A stretch of DNA of 64,000 nucleotides, taken from assembly GCF_002115745.1 (NCBI RefSeq), contig NZ_JFKB01000013.1, positions 28,282-92,281 of the forward strand, written 5' to 3'. This DNA comes from Thalassospira alkalitolerans (lineage in GTDB: Bacteria > Pseudomonadota > Alphaproteobacteria > Rhodospirillales > Thalassospiraceae). Shown one piece after another: positions 18,036-32,332 of the stretch. The notes below the pieces were generated by a model. It saw only the letters and a program-made list of their open reading frames with translations. It searched no databases and had not been told where the DNA came from. A program made the translations under genes and the position numbers. The stretch's first letter is position 1. Each line of letters opens with the position of its first letter.

Positions 18036-18959
18036 TTGGCTGGATTTCTGATCAAACGCCTTTTGCAGGCCGTTTTCGTGGTTGTGGCTGTGACATTGAT
18101 TGTCGCGTTTGCCATCCGCCTGACGGGTGACCCGGCCCTTATGCTTAGTCAGGGGGCGGGCAGCATCACCGAAGAAGACCTTGCACGTATTCGTGAATCC
18201 CTTGGTTTGAACCAGCCCTTCTTTGTCCAATATGCCAATTTTATGCTGGGGATTTTCAGTCTTGATTTCGGTCGATCCTTTCTGGGCGGAACACAGGTTT
18301 CGACCCTGATTGGCAATGCACTTCCCGCGACCTTGATGCTGGCTTTTACATCAATGTTTGTCTCCATCGCGATTTCGATCCCGTTGGGGATCAAGGCCGC
18401 AGTTTCACGCGGTAAATGGCCTGATCAGGTTATTCGCATTCTGTCGCTGGTTGGCCTGTCTTTTCCGAATTTCTGGCTGGCAATCATGCTGGTGCTGTTG
18501 TTGTCGATTACCTTCCGGCTTCTGCCACCAAGCGGCATGACCGGAATTGAAAACTTCATTATGCCGGCCATCACCATGGGCGTCATCTTGACGGCTACCA
18601 ATGTGCGACTGGTGCGCACGGCGATGCTCGAAACCCTGCAATCACAATATATCATGGTCGCACGTGCCAAAGGGTTGAGCGAGAATGTCGTTTTGTACAA
18701 ACACGCGCTGCGCAATTGTGCGATCCCGCTTGTGACCTATTTCGGTTTGCAGTTCGGCAATCTTTTGGGCGGGATTGTTGTGGTTGAACTGGTGTTTAAC
18801 TGGCCCGGGATGGGCACGCTGGCATTTGATGCGGTTGGTGCGCGCGATTATCCGGTTCTCCAAGCCGTCATCACGGTTCTGTCGATCCTGATTGTCGGGG
18901 TGAACCTGCTTGTCGATATTGCCTATGGTTTGATTGATCCACGTATCCGGACGGAGTAA
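18036..18959 (+). CDS. Peptide-type ABC transporter permease (DppB-like)
   Basis: A 307-residue inner-membrane permease with about six hydrophobic segments and the family loop ARAKGLSENVVLYKHALRN. The start codon is TTG at 18036, 8 bases after AAAGGA; no in-frame ATG or GTG lies near. It is followed by its DppC partner after 5 bases. Confidence 0.9.
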   Translation: MAGFLIKRLLQAVFVVVAVTLIVAFAIRLTGDPALMLSQGAGSITEEDLARIRESLGLNQPFFVQYANFMLGIFSLDFGRSFLGGTQVSTLIGNALPATLMLAFTSMFVSIAISIPLGIKAAVSRGKWPDQVIRILSLVGLSFPNFWLAIMLVLLLSITFRLLPPSGMTGIENFIMPAITMGVILTATNVRLVRTAMLETLQSQYIMVARAKGLSENVVLYKHALRNCAIPLVTYFGLQFGNLLGGIVVVELVFNWPGMGTLAFDAVGARDYPVLQAVITVLSILIVGVNLLVDIAYGLIDPRIRTE

Positions 18960-18964
18960 GCCCG

Positions 18965-19819
18965 ATGGCCGCCACGACAACCAAGGCGCGGTTCGCGCGC
19001 TATAAAAATCTTGAATTCATTCTGGGTGCTGTTCTGACTGGCGGCATTTGTTTTCTGGTCGTGTTTTCTGATCTTCTGTTTCCCGGTGGGGCAGAAAAGA
19101 TCGATCTTGCGGCCCGTTTGATGGCGCCATTTGCCCATGCGGACCATATTTTCGGAACCGATCCTCTGGGGCGTGATGTTCTGGCCCGTGTGGTTTCGGG
19201 GGGTAAAATCTCGCTTCAGGTTGGGGTGCTGTCGGTTGCCGGTGCGGTGGTCATCGGTGTGATCATGGGGTTGGTATCAGGATATTATCGCGGGTTCTGG
19301 GATATGATCGTGATGCGGTTTGCTGATGTGCAATTGGCGCTGCCGTTCATCTTGTTGGCAATCACCTTTATCGCCATAGTCGGCGGTGGCCTGACCAATA
19401 TGATCATTTTGCTGATCATTTCGCAGTGGGTGCAATATGCCCGTTTGGTGCGGGGATCGGTGCTGTCATTGCGGGATCGGGAATTTATCCAGTCGGCCAA
19501 GGCAATCGGCGTGCGCGATATCCATATCCTGTTCCGTCATCTTCTACCGAACCTGATCGGGCCAGTCATTGTTCTGATGACCCTGAATGTTGCGAATAAT
19601 ATCCTGCTTGAAAGCAGTCTGACTTTTCTTGGTCTGGGGGTTGATCCCTTGATTCCCAGTTGGGGCGGCATGCTAGCCGACGGGCGGACCTATTTGCAAA
19701 ATGCCTGGTGGGTGTCGGTTTTCCCCGGTTTGGCCATTCTTCTGACCGTGCTTGGCCTGAACCTCTTGGGCGACTGGCTGCGCGATAGCCTTGATCCCAC
19801 CGGCAGGACATCCAAATGA
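18965..19819 (+). CDS. Peptide-type ABC transporter permease (DppC-like)
   Basis: A 284-residue inner-membrane permease, partner of the preceding gene. It has the DppC opening with the GTDPLGRDVLARV motif after the first membrane segment and the coupling loop KAIGVRDIHILFRHLLPN. Its end overlaps the following peptidase gene by 4 bases, implying coupled translation. Confidence 0.9.
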   Translation: MAATTTKARFARYKNLEFILGAVLTGGICFLVVFSDLLFPGGAEKIDLAARLMAPFAHADHIFGTDPLGRDVLARVVSGGKISLQVGVLSVAGAVVIGVIMGLVSGYYRGFWDMIVMRFADVQLALPFILLAITFIAIVGGGLTNMIILLIISQWVQYARLVRGSVLSLRDREFIQSAKAIGVRDIHILFRHLLPNLIGPVIVLMTLNVANNILLESSLTFLGLGVDPLIPSWGGMLADGRTYLQNAWWVSVFPGLAILLTVLGLNLLGDWLRDSLDPTGRTSK

Positions 19820-21579
19820 CACAGATTTTCGCCACCAGCTTTACCCCGACCATCCAGACCTTGATCCACGATATCGCGGCTGCTGCCAGCCCCGGGCAGA
19901 TTGTCGATGCATGGCTGTTTAATGATGCGACGACCCGTCGCGCGGCCGAGGCCGAATTGGCCGGGCAGGGTATAACCGCCCGCATTCGAAGCGCTTATAA
20001 GCCGCTTTTGCATTTCTTCCTTGAAGACCTTGATCTGGCAAACTCCGAGGTTGTTGACATTACGGTGCGCTATCCGCGCCATGAAAATGCAGCCGATAAT
20101 CGTTTCTTGCTTGAAACGTATCCACTGGCGGCTCTGGTCGCACCGGTGGTCATCCGGTTCGAAGCCGGGGAGTGGAACAATTGTACTTATGATGTGATCC
20201 TGCGGGCAGATGATGGTACGGAAACCCGTCATGCGGTCTTTGCGCCGAACCGGGTGCATCGGGATATGGTCAACGAAATCCATCTGTCGCCGACCGGCTG
20301 GCTGCGGATGACCGATGCCGATGGCAATCTTGTTCGTGATGACCGCATTGAAACCGAATACGAGGCCTTGTTTAGCCAAACCATGTCGGCAATCGCGGGC
20401 CATGATTGGGGCGATCAGGAACCCTATTTCGAAGAACTGAACATCACGGTTGATCTGCCCGGCATTGATCAGAAGATCGCACATGGCCATGAAGTTCTCA
20501 GCCTGCATGAAGCCCTGCACGAGGATTTCTATTTTTCGTTGCTTGAGTATTTCCAAATCAAATCAGGTCGTCCGCTGGGCGATCGTGGTTTGCAACCGGG
20601 GCAAATTGTGCCGGAAATTCGCCAGTCGCACGAGGCCGGGGATGCCAAGGTCACGGTTGAATTGCGACCATTGTCAAAAGACGAAACAGTTGGTGATGTT
20701 CAATCGCTTGATTATGCGATCCGCCCATTGACGGTCGCGCAAATCCGGGCTGAACTGGATGTTATCGGGGGGGCTGATTTCCATGCGGTTTCACGGTCTG
20801 GGCGTCAGTTGAATGCGCGCTATCACAAAGGCACTGGTTTGCCGGTCATGATCAGTGGCGGGCAACATCCCAATGAAATTTCCGGTGTCGCCGGTGCCTT
20901 GCGCGGGGCGCAGGAACTTGCAAAACGCGATGGCGCACATTTTACGATTTCACCACTGGAAAACCCGGATGGCTATGCCCTGCATCAACGCCTGATTGTT
21001 GATAACCCGACCCACATGCATCACGCGGCGCGTTATACGGCATTGGGCGATGATATGGAATATCGCAGCGGTGATGGCCTTTATGAAAAGGAAATCCGGG
21101 TGCGTGCGCGCGCGATTAGCGGTGCAAGCCTGCATATTAACCTGCACGGCTATCCATCCCATGAATGGACCCGTCCACTTTCCGGGTATGTGCCACGCGG
21201 CTTTGATATGTGGACCTTGCCCAAGGGCTTTTTCCTTATCATGCGCCATCATGATAATTGGACGGACCGGGCGGAAAGCTTCATCGATCAGGTGACCCGA
21301 AAACTTGCTGCCATTCCGGGCCTTTTGGAATTTAATGCCGCCCAGATCAATCTTTATCGCATTCATGCCGGGGAAACCGGTTTTCGGATCATCAATGGTT
21401 TTCCCTGTATGATTTCGATTGATGATCGCCATGATGTGCCACTGACATTGATCACCGAATATCCCGATGAAACTATTTATGGCGATGCTTTCATTGCCGC
21501 CCATACCGCCCAGAAGGCAACGGTTGTTGCTGCCTATGACGCATGGCAGACGCTTGATCTGGAAAAATCTTTGATATGA
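19816..21579 (+). CDS. M14-family zinc carboxypeptidase-like protein, peptide operon
   Basis: A 587-residue protein without a signal peptide. Residues about 325-560 have the M14 zinc site: H351 and E354 (GGQHPNEISG), ENPDGY at 382-387, and third ligand H444 (INLHG). The first 300 residues match no domain I recognise. A possible role is trimming imported peptides in the cytoplasm; the ATGA overlap with the permease gene supports joint function. Substrate is unknown. It could instead act on a modified amino acid, as some M14 members do. Confidence 0.82.
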   Translation: MTQIFATSFTPTIQTLIHDIAAAASPGQIVDAWLFNDATTRRAAEAELAGQGITARIRSAYKPLLHFFLEDLDLANSEVVDITVRYPRHENAADNRFLLETYPLAALVAPVVIRFEAGEWNNCTYDVILRADDGTETRHAVFAPNRVHRDMVNEIHLSPTGWLRMTDADGNLVRDDRIETEYEALFSQTMSAIAGHDWGDQEPYFEELNITVDLPGIDQKIAHGHEVLSLHEALHEDFYFSLLEYFQIKSGRPLGDRGLQPGQIVPEIRQSHEAGDAKVTVELRPLSKDETVGDVQSLDYAIRPLTVAQIRAELDVIGGADFHAVSRSGRQLNARYHKGTGLPVMISGGQHPNEISGVAGALRGAQELAKRDGAHFTISPLENPDGYALHQRLIVDNPTHMHHAARYTALGDDMEYRSGDGLYEKEIRVRARAISGASLHINLHGYPSHEWTRPLSGYVPRGFDMWTLPKGFFLIMRHHDNWTDRAESFIDQVTRKLAAIPGLLEFNAAQINLYRIHAGETGFRIINGFPCMISIDDRHDVPLTLITEYPDETIYGDAFIAAHTAQKATVVAAYDAWQTLDLEKSLI

Positions 21580-21583
21580 CATT

Positions 21584-21612
21584 AAACCCCGGCGCTTCTG
21601 GCGCCGGGGTTT
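21584..21612. terminator. Bidirectional terminator between the peptidase and cysNC
   Basis: AAACCCCGGCGC pairs perfectly with GCGCCGGGGTTT around TTCTG. It sits 4 bases after the rightward operon and 37 bases after the leftward cys operon ends. Confidence 0.82.
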
Positions 21613-21649
21613 GTAAAGCAGATAGCAAATATGCCGGTTTGGATCAGGA

Positions 21650-23569
21650 TCAGATTTCCGGGTACCACGCACCCAGAACACCGAATTCTTCAAGCTTGGC
21701 AACGATGACCTCGGCGGCCTGCTCGGCCGTTTGGTCCGAGGTATTTACCGTAATTTCCGCATTCGTTGGTGCTTCATACGGGCTGTCGATCCCGGTGAAA
21801 TTGGCGATTTCGCCCGCACGGGCCTTTTTATAAAGGCCCTTCACGTCGCGTTGTTCGCAGACCTCAATCGGGGTGTCGATGAACACTTCGATGAACTCGT
21901 CATCATCGACAAGCGAGCGCGCAAACTGGCGTTCGCTTCGGAACGGCGAGATAAAGGATACCAGGGTGATAATCCCGGCATCGACAAACAGCTTGGCGGT
22001 TTCGCCGACACGGCGGATGTTTTCCACCCGGTCGGCATCGGTAAAGCCAAGATCCTTGTTCAGGCCATGACGGACATTGTCACCATCAAGTGTATAGGTG
22101 TGCTTGCCCATGGCATGCAGCTTTTTCTCGACCAGATTGGCAATGGTCGATTTACCTGCGCCTGAAAGACCCGTGAACCACAGAACGGCCGATTGTTGAC
22201 CTTTCTGATAGGCACGGGACTTTTTGTTGATGTCCATTTCCTGCCATTTGACATTGGTCGCACGGCGCAGCGAATGGTTGACCATGCCCGCACCGACCGT
22301 GGCATTGGAATAGCGGTCGATGATGATGAAACGGCCTGAATGACGGTTTTGGTCATAGGGGTCAAAGGCAAGCGCCTTGTCGGTCGAGATATTGGCAATA
22401 CCAACTTCGTTCAGTTCAAGCGTCTTGCCAGCCATATGTTCAAGCGTATTCACATTGACCTTGTATTTCAGGTCGCTGATCTGTGCGTTGGTGACCTGCG
22501 CGCCCATCTTGATGATATAGGGGCGTCCAGGTAAAAGATGGTCTTCATGCATCCAGATGATGCGGGCTTCGAACTGGTCGGCAAATTCGGGGCAGGCATC
22601 TGGCGGGGCCAGAACATCGCCACGCGAAATGTCGATTTCGTCTTCAAGTGTCAGCGTCACGGCCTGACCGGCAAAAGCCTGATCAAGATTGCCGTCATAG
22701 GTGACGATTTCTTTGACCTTGCTGGTCTGGCCCGATGCGGTGACGGCAATCGGATCGCCTTGTTTGACAATGCCCGATGAAATGGTGCCGGAAAACCCGC
22801 GGAAATCAAGGTTCGGGCGGTTGACCCACTGAACCGGCATGCGGAATGGCTTGTCGATCGCATCCTGTTCGACCTGAACGGTTTCAAGATGCGCCAGTAA
22901 TGACGGGCCTTCATACCAAGGCGTATTTGGGCTGGCGTCAATCATATTGTCGCCGCGAAGGGCCGATAACGGGATTGCTGTGATCGAGCTATAGCCAAGG
23001 TCTTTGGAAAATTCCCGGTATTCGGCAACGATGCTGTCAAATTTGGCCTGATCATAGTCGATCAGATCCATCTTGTTGACGGCCAGCACCACATGCTTGA
23101 TGCCAAGCAGTGACGTGATAAAGCTGTGGCGGCGCGTTTGGGTCAAAATGCCCTTGCGCCCATCAATCAGGATGACGGCGACATCAGCAGTCGAGGCCCC
23201 GGTTGCCATATTGCGGGTGTATTGTTCGTGGCCCGGCGTATCGGCAACGATGAATTTACGTTTGTCGGTCGAGAAAAACCGATAAGCGACATCAATCGTG
23301 ATGCCCTGTTCGCGTTCGGCCTGAAGTCCGTCAAGTAACAGGGCAAAATCAATTTCGCCGCCCTGTGTGCCAACCTTGCGGCTATCAGATTCAAGGGCGG
23401 CCAACTGATCTTCAAAAATCAGTTTGGAATCCCAAAGCAAGCGGCCGATCAGGGTGGATTTACCGTCATCGACGCTGCCACACGTGATAAACCGTAACAG
23501 GCTTTTTTCTTCCTGCGCCTTAAGGTAGCCGAGAATATCATCGGCAATCAGGTCTGATTTATGTGCCAT
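21650..23569 (-). CDS. cysNC: Bifunctional sulfate adenylyltransferase subunit 1 / APS kinase
   Basis: A 639-residue fusion. Residues 1 to about 440 are the GTPase subunit of ATP sulfurylase (P-loop GSVDDGKST near 33, [21 protein letters not shown]). Residues about 455-639 are APS kinase (P-loop GLSGAGKST). With CysD it makes APS from sulfate and then PAPS. Its ATG overlaps the cysD stop by one base. The fusion is common in alphaproteobacteria. Confidence 0.96.
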   Translation of the reverse strand: MAHKSDLIADDILGYLKAQEEKSLLRFITCGSVDDGKSTLIGRLLWDSKLIFEDQLAALESDSRKVGTQGGEIDFALLLDGLQAEREQGITIDVAYRFFSTDKRKFIVADTPGHEQYTRNMATGASTADVAVILIDGRKGILTQTRRHSFITSLLGIKHVVLAVNKMDLIDYDQAKFDSIVAEYREFSKDLGYSSITAIPLSALRGDNMIDASPNTPWYEGPSLLAHLETVQVEQDAIDKPFRMPVQWVNRPNLDFRGFSGTISSGIVKQGDPIAVTASGQTSKVKEIVTYDGNLDQAFAGQAVTLTLEDEIDISRGDVLAPPDACPEFADQFEARIIWMHEDHLLPGRPYIIKMGAQVTNAQISDLKYKVNVNTLEHMAGKTLELNEVGIANISTDKALAFDPYDQNRHSGRFIIIDRYSNATVGAGMVNHSLRRATNVKWQEMDINKKSRAYQKGQQSAVLWFTGLSGAGKSTIANLVEKKLHAMGKHTYTLDGDNVRHGLNKDLGFTDADRVENIRRVGETAKLFVDAGIITLVSFISPFRSERQFARSLVDDDEFIEVFIDTPIEVCEQRDVKGLYKKARAGEIANFTGIDSPYEAPTNAEITVNTSDQTAEQAAEVIVAKLEEFGVLGAWYPEI

Positions 23570-24474
23570 CAGAAGTACCCTTCCTGCTTTTTCTTTTCCA
23601 TCGACCCGGCTTCATCATGGTCGATCATGCGCCCCTGTCGCTCGCTCGAGCGGGTCAGCAACATTTCCTGGATAATGTCGGGCAGGGTGGTGGCTTCTGA
23701 TTCAACCGCACCCGTCAACGGGTAGCAGCCCAGCGTTCTGAAACGCACCGATTTCATTTCCGGAGTTTCACCGGGGTTAAGCGGCATACGGTCGTCATCA
23801 ACCATGATCAGCATACCGTCACGTTCGACAACCGGGCGTTTTGCCGAATAATACAGCGGCACAATCGGGATTTGTTCCAGATAGATATATTGCCAGATAT
23901 CAAGCTCGGTCCAGTTCGAGATCGGGAAGGCGCGTATGCTCTCGCCCTTGTTGATCCGTGCGTTATAGATATCCCACAATTCCGGGCGCTGTTTTTTGGG
24001 ATCCCAGCGATGGGTCTCGGTCCGGAATGAAAACACGCGTTCTTTCGCACGTGCCTTTTCCTCGTCACGACGTGCGCCACCAAAGGCCGCATCAAATTTG
24101 TATTTGTTCAGCGCCTGTTTCAGGCCTTCGGTCTTCATGACGTCGGTATGCAGGCCCGATCCATGGGTGAACGGCCCAATGCCACGATCAACACCGTCCT
24201 GATTGATATGGACAATCAGATCGAACCCGTATTCAGCCGCCATGCGGTCGCGAAATTCGATCATTTCGCGGAATTTCCACGTGGTATCGACATGCATCAA
24301 CGGAAAGGGCGGCGGGGCCGGATAAAATGCCTTGCGTGCCAGATGCAATAGCACCGATGAATCCTTGCCAACCGAATACAGCATCACCGGGCGCTCAAAT
24401 GACGCTGCCACTTCGCGGATAATATGGATACTCTCGGCCTCAAGCTGGCGGAGATGGGTCAGTTTCGGCTGCAT
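23569..24474 (-). CDS. cysD: Sulfate adenylyltransferase subunit 2 CysD
   Basis: A 301-residue PP-loop ATP pyrophosphatase subunit of ATP sulfurylase. The PP-loop [12 protein letters not shown] lies near residues 35-46, and the family C-terminus [14 protein letters not shown]...[10 protein letters not shown] is intact. It starts a two-gene operon with cysNC. Upstream 24475-24656 is AT-rich and must hold the promoter; I saw no clear operator. Confidence 0.96.
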   Translation of the reverse strand: MQPKLTHLRQLEAESIHIIREVAASFERPVMLYSVGKDSSVLLHLARKAFYPAPPPFPLMHVDTTWKFREMIEFRDRMAAEYGFDLIVHINQDGVDRGIGPFTHGSGLHTDVMKTEGLKQALNKYKFDAAFGGARRDEEKARAKERVFSFRTETHRWDPKKQRPELWDIYNARINKGESIRAFPISNWTELDIWQYIYLEQIPIVPLYYSAKRPVVERDGMLIMVDDDRMPLNPGETPEMKSVRFRTLGCYPLTGAVESEATTLPDIIQEMLLTRSSERQGRMIDHDEAGSMEKKKQEGYF

Positions 24475-24656
24475 TCTCTTTCCTGACGATCAATCAACAC
24501 ATATTTTGGTGTTTATAATTGTATTTCACTTAACTTCGATGGGTAATATGTAATTTGCTTTGATGCAAGCGCGATCTACCCAAATTACACAAAAAAGATC
24601 ACACGATGCAGTTTAGTACAAATTAATTATGTTCTTTTGGTGTTTTCTTTATGGTT

Positions 24657-25118
24657 TTAGACCGGATAACCCTTGAACGCCTTGGTCTGGGCAAGGGCGA
24701 CATGGCCGATGAATTTGGTGATGCCAAGGTTGCCGTGGATCATGTCTTCGGACAGGGAATGATAATGCTGCACATCGCGGCAAACAAGGCACAGCATATA
24801 GTCATAGGGCCCTGAAATCCGATAGGCGGCGACGACTTCGGGGATGGTCTTGGCAGCATCGGCAAAGCGTTTGAAATCGGCGGTGGTTTTACCTGTCAGG
24901 GTGACTTCGGCAAAAACCCGGACATGCGGGCAGATTTTTTCGATATCAAGCACCGCACGATAGCGTTTAACCACGGCCTCTTTTTCAAGCTTTTTGACCC
25001 GGTCAAGGCACGGGCTGGGGCTTAGCCCCACCAGCTTTGACAGGGCCAGATTGGTCAGCTTGGCATTGGCCTGAAGCGCACGCAGGATTTTAAGGTTGAT
25101 CTGGTCGATCTTGATCAT
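24657..25118 (-). CDS. Lrp/AsnC-family transcriptional regulator
   Basis: A 153-residue regulator: winged helix at residues 1-60 (LRALQANAKLTNLALSKLVG, then SPSPCLDRVKKLEKE) and a RAM effector domain (GPYDYMLCLV). It lies 156 bases downstream of a class III aminotransferase on the same strand, which suggests it may respond to an amino acid and control that gene. It resembles the second Lrp protein at 43583-44089 in the SPSPCL-RV-KLE region. Confidence 0.9.
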   Translation of the reverse strand: MIKIDQINLKILRALQANAKLTNLALSKLVGLSPSPCLDRVKKLEKEAVVKRYRAVLDIEKICPHVRVFAEVTLTGKTTADFKRFADAAKTIPEVVAAYRISGPYDYMLCLVCRDVQHYHSLSEDMIHGNLGITKFIGHVALAQTKAFKGYPV

Positions 25119-25181
25119 CGGGGTCGCCGTTATCTTGTTTGCGCCACCTTACACGCAAAGTACCGGGAACAAAACAATCTG

Positions 25182-25214
25182 AAAAAAGAACCCGGCTGAA
25201 CATGTCAGCCGGGT
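25182..25214 (-). terminator. Terminator of the class III aminotransferase gene
   Basis: ACCCGGCTGA pairs with TCAGCCGGGT around a 5-base loop, followed on the leftward strand by TTCTTTTTT. Confidence 0.85.
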
Positions 25215-25274
25215 AAGTCCGTTGATAACAGGGTTGGTGTTACCAGAAGGTACGAATAAAATACTGGGGCGGGA

Positions 25275-26687
25275 TCAGGCGGCCATGCCCTTGCGTTCTT
25301 CGGCGTTAAGCTCGCCCATCACCTGATTGATGCCTTTTTTGATCGCATCAACCATCTGATCTGCTTCGGATAGGGTCAGTGTCAGCGGCGGTGAAAAGGC
25401 AAGGCTGTCTGCGGTCGGAAGCGGGCGGACAATCACGCCATGATTGCCAATCGCCACCGCACAGCGTGCGGCGATCTTGTGTTTCAGGTCGAACCCGGTT
25501 TTGGTATCGCGATCCGCCATTAATTGCAGCGCGCCCAAAAGCCCAACCCCGCGAATTTCGCCGATATGGGCGTGATTGCCAAATGTATCGTTCAGTTGAG
25601 CATGCAGGTAAGCACCGGTTTGGGCCGAATTTGCGACCAGATTTTCACCTTCGATGATTGCCAGATTGGCTAATGCCACGGCCGATCCGACAGGATGCCC
25701 GGAATAGGTAAAGCCATGGGCAAAGGCGCCAAGTGTTGCCGAGCCATCGCGCAGGACCTTCCAGATGTCATCGCTGATAAAGGCCGCCGACATCGGGAAA
25801 TAACCACTTGTCAGGCCCTTGGCGGTCGCGATCATATCCGGGCGAATGTCATAAAGCTGATGACCAAACCAATGCCCGGTCCGGCCATAGCCGCAAACGA
25901 CCTCGTCACAGATGAACAGAATATCGTGCTTTTTCAGGATTGCCTGAACGGCGGCGAAATACCCTTTGGGCGGGGTAATCACGCCACCGGCCCCCATGAT
26001 TGGTTCTGCGATGAAGGCCCCGACGGTTTCCGGCCCTTCGGCGAGGATCAATTCTTCCAGCTCGCGCGCTAACCGGGTTGAGAACTCTTCTTCGCTCTCG
26101 TTAAATCCGGCTTCGCGGTAATAATGCGGTAGCGACGTGTGTTTGACTTCGGGGATGGGCAGACCGAAATTGCGGTGAAACGATGCCAAGCCGGTCAAGC
26201 TCGCGGTTGCAATTGTGGTGCCGTGATAGGCTTGGCGCCGGGCAATGATCTTGCGTTTTTCCGGCTTGCCGCGAAGCCCGTTGTAATACCAGACAATCTT
26301 CATCAGCGTATCATTGGCATCCGATCCAGAACTGCCAAAGAATACCTTGGTGATATGATCGGGCATCTTGGCGATCAGCTTTTCCGCCAATTCGATCTGG
26401 GCCGGGTTGGATGCCCCGGCAAAGGTATGGAAATAGCCCATCTGATCGGATGCGGCCTTCATCGCATCGCCGATCTCGGTCCGGCCATAGCCGATATTCA
26501 TGCACCAAAGCCCACCAACCCCATCGAGCATTTTCTTGCCCTCGGTATCGGTGATGAATGCGCCCTTGCCCTCGACAAAGATACGGGCCGGGCCGTTATT
26601 GGAAACATCGGCAACAACCGATGCCGGATGCAGGATATGGGCAGCATCGGATTTTCTCAGGCGTTCGGTATCATATTGGGTCGACAT
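25275..26687 (-). CDS. Class III (omega) aminotransferase
   Basis: A 470-residue PLP enzyme. The cofactor lysine is K290 (ATAKGLTSGYFP), with FICDEVVCGYGRTG upstream and the phosphate-binding SSGSDANDT near 120. It resembles putrescine/beta-alanine/taurine-pyruvate type aminotransferases more than the AstC/ArgD type. Its neighbours are arginine catabolism genes (ast), so a role in polyamine or omega-amino acid use is likely but not shown. It could supply the AstC step, for which no other class III enzyme is visible. Confidence 0.88.
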   Translation of the reverse strand: MSTQYDTERLRKSDAAHILHPASVVADVSNNGPARIFVEGKGAFITDTEGKKMLDGVGGLWCMNIGYGRTEIGDAMKAASDQMGYFHTFAGASNPAQIELAEKLIAKMPDHITKVFFGSSGSDANDTLMKIVWYYNGLRGKPEKRKIIARRQAYHGTTIATASLTGLASFHRNFGLPIPEVKHTSLPHYYREAGFNESEEEFSTRLARELEELILAEGPETVGAFIAEPIMGAGGVITPPKGYFAAVQAILKKHDILFICDEVVCGYGRTGHWFGHQLYDIRPDMIATAKGLTSGYFPMSAAFISDDIWKVLRDGSATLGAFAHGFTYSGHPVGSAVALANLAIIEGENLVANSAQTGAYLHAQLNDTFGNHAHIGEIRGVGLLGALQLMADRDTKTGFDLKHKIAARCAVAIGNHGVIVRPLPTADSLAFSPPLTLTLSEADQMVDAIKKGINQVMGELNAEERKGMAA

Positions 26688-26891
26688 GGCAGGTCTCCCG
26701 AGATGGGTTGGGGGTGGGCGGGCCGTGCAGGGGCGTTCGTTATTTTGAACATTCTGCCATGGTGCGGACCGTATTAAATTTCGAAGCCGATACGCATCAC
26801 GGCAGAGAATGCGGTTAAATGATATTGATTACTCAACCCTTGATCGTTTAAATTAAGTTATTCTCTTTTTGGATGCATTTTAGGGGCGCAT

Positions 26892-27191
26892 ATGTCTGAA
26901 ATAATTTGTCCACACTGTCATACTCTTGCAATGAGAGGTGCAAATGTTTGTGTTGGATGTCAAGCTGAGGTCGTTTACGGTTCTACGTTCGGTGAGATGA
27001 AGCAGGGTGCTATATTTGGTGCTGTGATTTTCATTATTGTCGAGGCACTTATTTTAAGTGGGTTGGATATTTCTTTTGAGTTCAACTATTACCTTTTTGG
27101 AGCCGCTGTTGGCGCTTTTATAGGTTTTTTCTTGGCAGCAAGAGCACATGATGGATCGACGAGATTTTTTCGCGTTTATCACCGCAAGTAA
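26892..27191 (+). CDS. Small zinc-ribbon membrane protein, AT-rich, function unknown
   Basis: A 99-residue protein. C6-x2-C9 and C20-x2-C23 form a short zinc ribbon, followed by two hydrophobic segments (about 40-58 and 65-82) and a basic tail. AGGGGC lies a few bases before the ATG. The gene is visibly AT-rich with codon use (TTT, GGT, TTA) unlike its neighbours and is inserted between two leftward operons facing the opposite way, so it looks like a recent acquisition. I do not recognise the family. Confidence 0.75.
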   Translation: MSEIICPHCHTLAMRGANVCVGCQAEVVYGSTFGEMKQGAIFGAVIFIIVEALILSGLDISFEFNYYLFGAAVGAFIGFFLAARAHDGSTRFFRVYHRK

Positions 27192-27207
27192 TTCGTCATC
27201 AATATTT

Positions 27208-31087
<3,880 letters not shown>

Positions 31088-31090
31088 GAT

Positions 31091-32332
31091 CTATATCTCC
31101 GTCTTTTTTAATGCGTCGGGCAAATCGCCCGCACCGGCTTTCATCAGGATCAGGGCCGAAAGGCGCGCACGTTCGATCAGGCTGTCGAGTTTGACAAACT
31201 CCTGATCGGAATGGATCAGGCCGCCGCGCAGGCCAAGGGTGTCGATATTGGGCAACCCGGCCTCGGCCAGATTGTTGCCATCGCAACAGCCCCCGGTGGC
31301 CTTCCATGCGATATCAAGGTCAAGGTCATGGCCCAGTTCGCGGACCCATTCAAAAAGGGCCAGGGTCTTGCCTGCCATCGGTTTCGGTGCGCGGCCAAAC
31401 CGGCCATGAAGCTCTGCGGTAATGCCGTCACGGGTGTTAATTGCCATGATCACCTTGGCAATTTCGTCTTCGGCTTGATGGCGTTCGTCATGGTTTGAAA
31501 CGCGAACGTTAAAGCGCACAACCGCGGTGTCGGGCACCACATTAACCGGCCCGCCACCGTCGATTTTACCGATGTTAAATGTCGCCTTGCCGACCTTGCC
31601 ATTCAGTCCATCAAGGCGCATGACGCAATCGCTTGCCGCGACCATCGCGCTGCGCCCGGCATGGAATTCGCGGCCCGCATGGGCGGCACGTCCCTTGATC
31701 CGGATGGAAAAATTACCCGATCCTTTGCGCGCCCCGGCAAGGGTGCCGTCTTCAAGGGCGGGTTCATACAGCATGCCAAAATCGGCGGCGCGTGCCTGTT
31801 CGGCCAGAATGGCAGCCGATCCGATCGATCCGGTTTCTTCATCCGGGTTCAGGATAACGTCCCATCCAATACCATTGGCAAAGGGGCTTCGTTCCAATGC
31901 GCTTAACGCATTCAGGATCGTCAGGATGCCGCCCTTGGCATCGGCCACACCCGGCCCGTTTAATGTGTTCTCATCAATCAGGCGCGGCGTTTGAAAAGGA
32001 CTGTCGATGGCAAATACCGTGTCATAGTGAATGCACAGCAAAACCCGAACCGGGGCTTGGGGCCGTTTGGAAAAATGCAAAACCTTGCCATAACGGACCG
32101 GTGCGATGCTGCCATCGGGCGCAACGGCCTCGGTATCGGGCAGGTCGATTTCGCGGGTTTGCGCATCCAGTTCTGCAAAGGCGGTCAGGATTTCGGCCCG
32201 CATCCGGTCAAGGCCCTCGATATTGCCGGTGCCGCTATTAATTGCCGACCATGATTTCAGGCGATCAAGTGTTTCATCGTAACGTTGATCAAGCCAGTCA
32301 AGCCAAGGCTGAAACTTTGTATATTTGGTCAT
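31091..32332 (-). CDS. M20-family metallohydrolase at the head of the ast operon
   Basis: A 413-residue di-zinc amidohydrolase of the M20 family (acetylornithine deacetylase / glutamate carboxypeptidase type). Expected metal and catalytic residues are visible: H102 and D104 (IHYDT), D131 (GVADAKGG), E165-E166 (NPDEETGS). No astE (M14 succinylglutamate desuccinylase) is present in this operon, and this gene is translationally close to astA, so it may do the last step, removal of succinate from succinylglutamate. That is inference. The ATG follows AGGGT by 6 bases. Confidence 0.88.
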   Translation of the reverse strand: MTKYTKFQPWLDWLDQRYDETLDRLKSWSAINSGTGNIEGLDRMRAEILTAFAELDAQTREIDLPDTEAVAPDGSIAPVRYGKVLHFSKRPQAPVRVLLCIHYDTVFAIDSPFQTPRLIDENTLNGPGVADAKGGILTILNALSALERSPFANGIGWDVILNPDEETGSIGSAAILAEQARAADFGMLYEPALEDGTLAGARKGSGNFSIRIKGRAAHAGREFHAGRSAMVAASDCVMRLDGLNGKVGKATFNIGKIDGGGPVNVVPDTAVVRFNVRVSNHDERHQAEDEIAKVIMAINTRDGITAELHGRFGRAPKPMAGKTLALFEWVRELGHDLDLDIAWKATGGCCDGNNLAEAGLPNIDTLGLRGGLIHSDQEFVKLDSLIERARLSALILMKAGAGDLPDALKKTEI

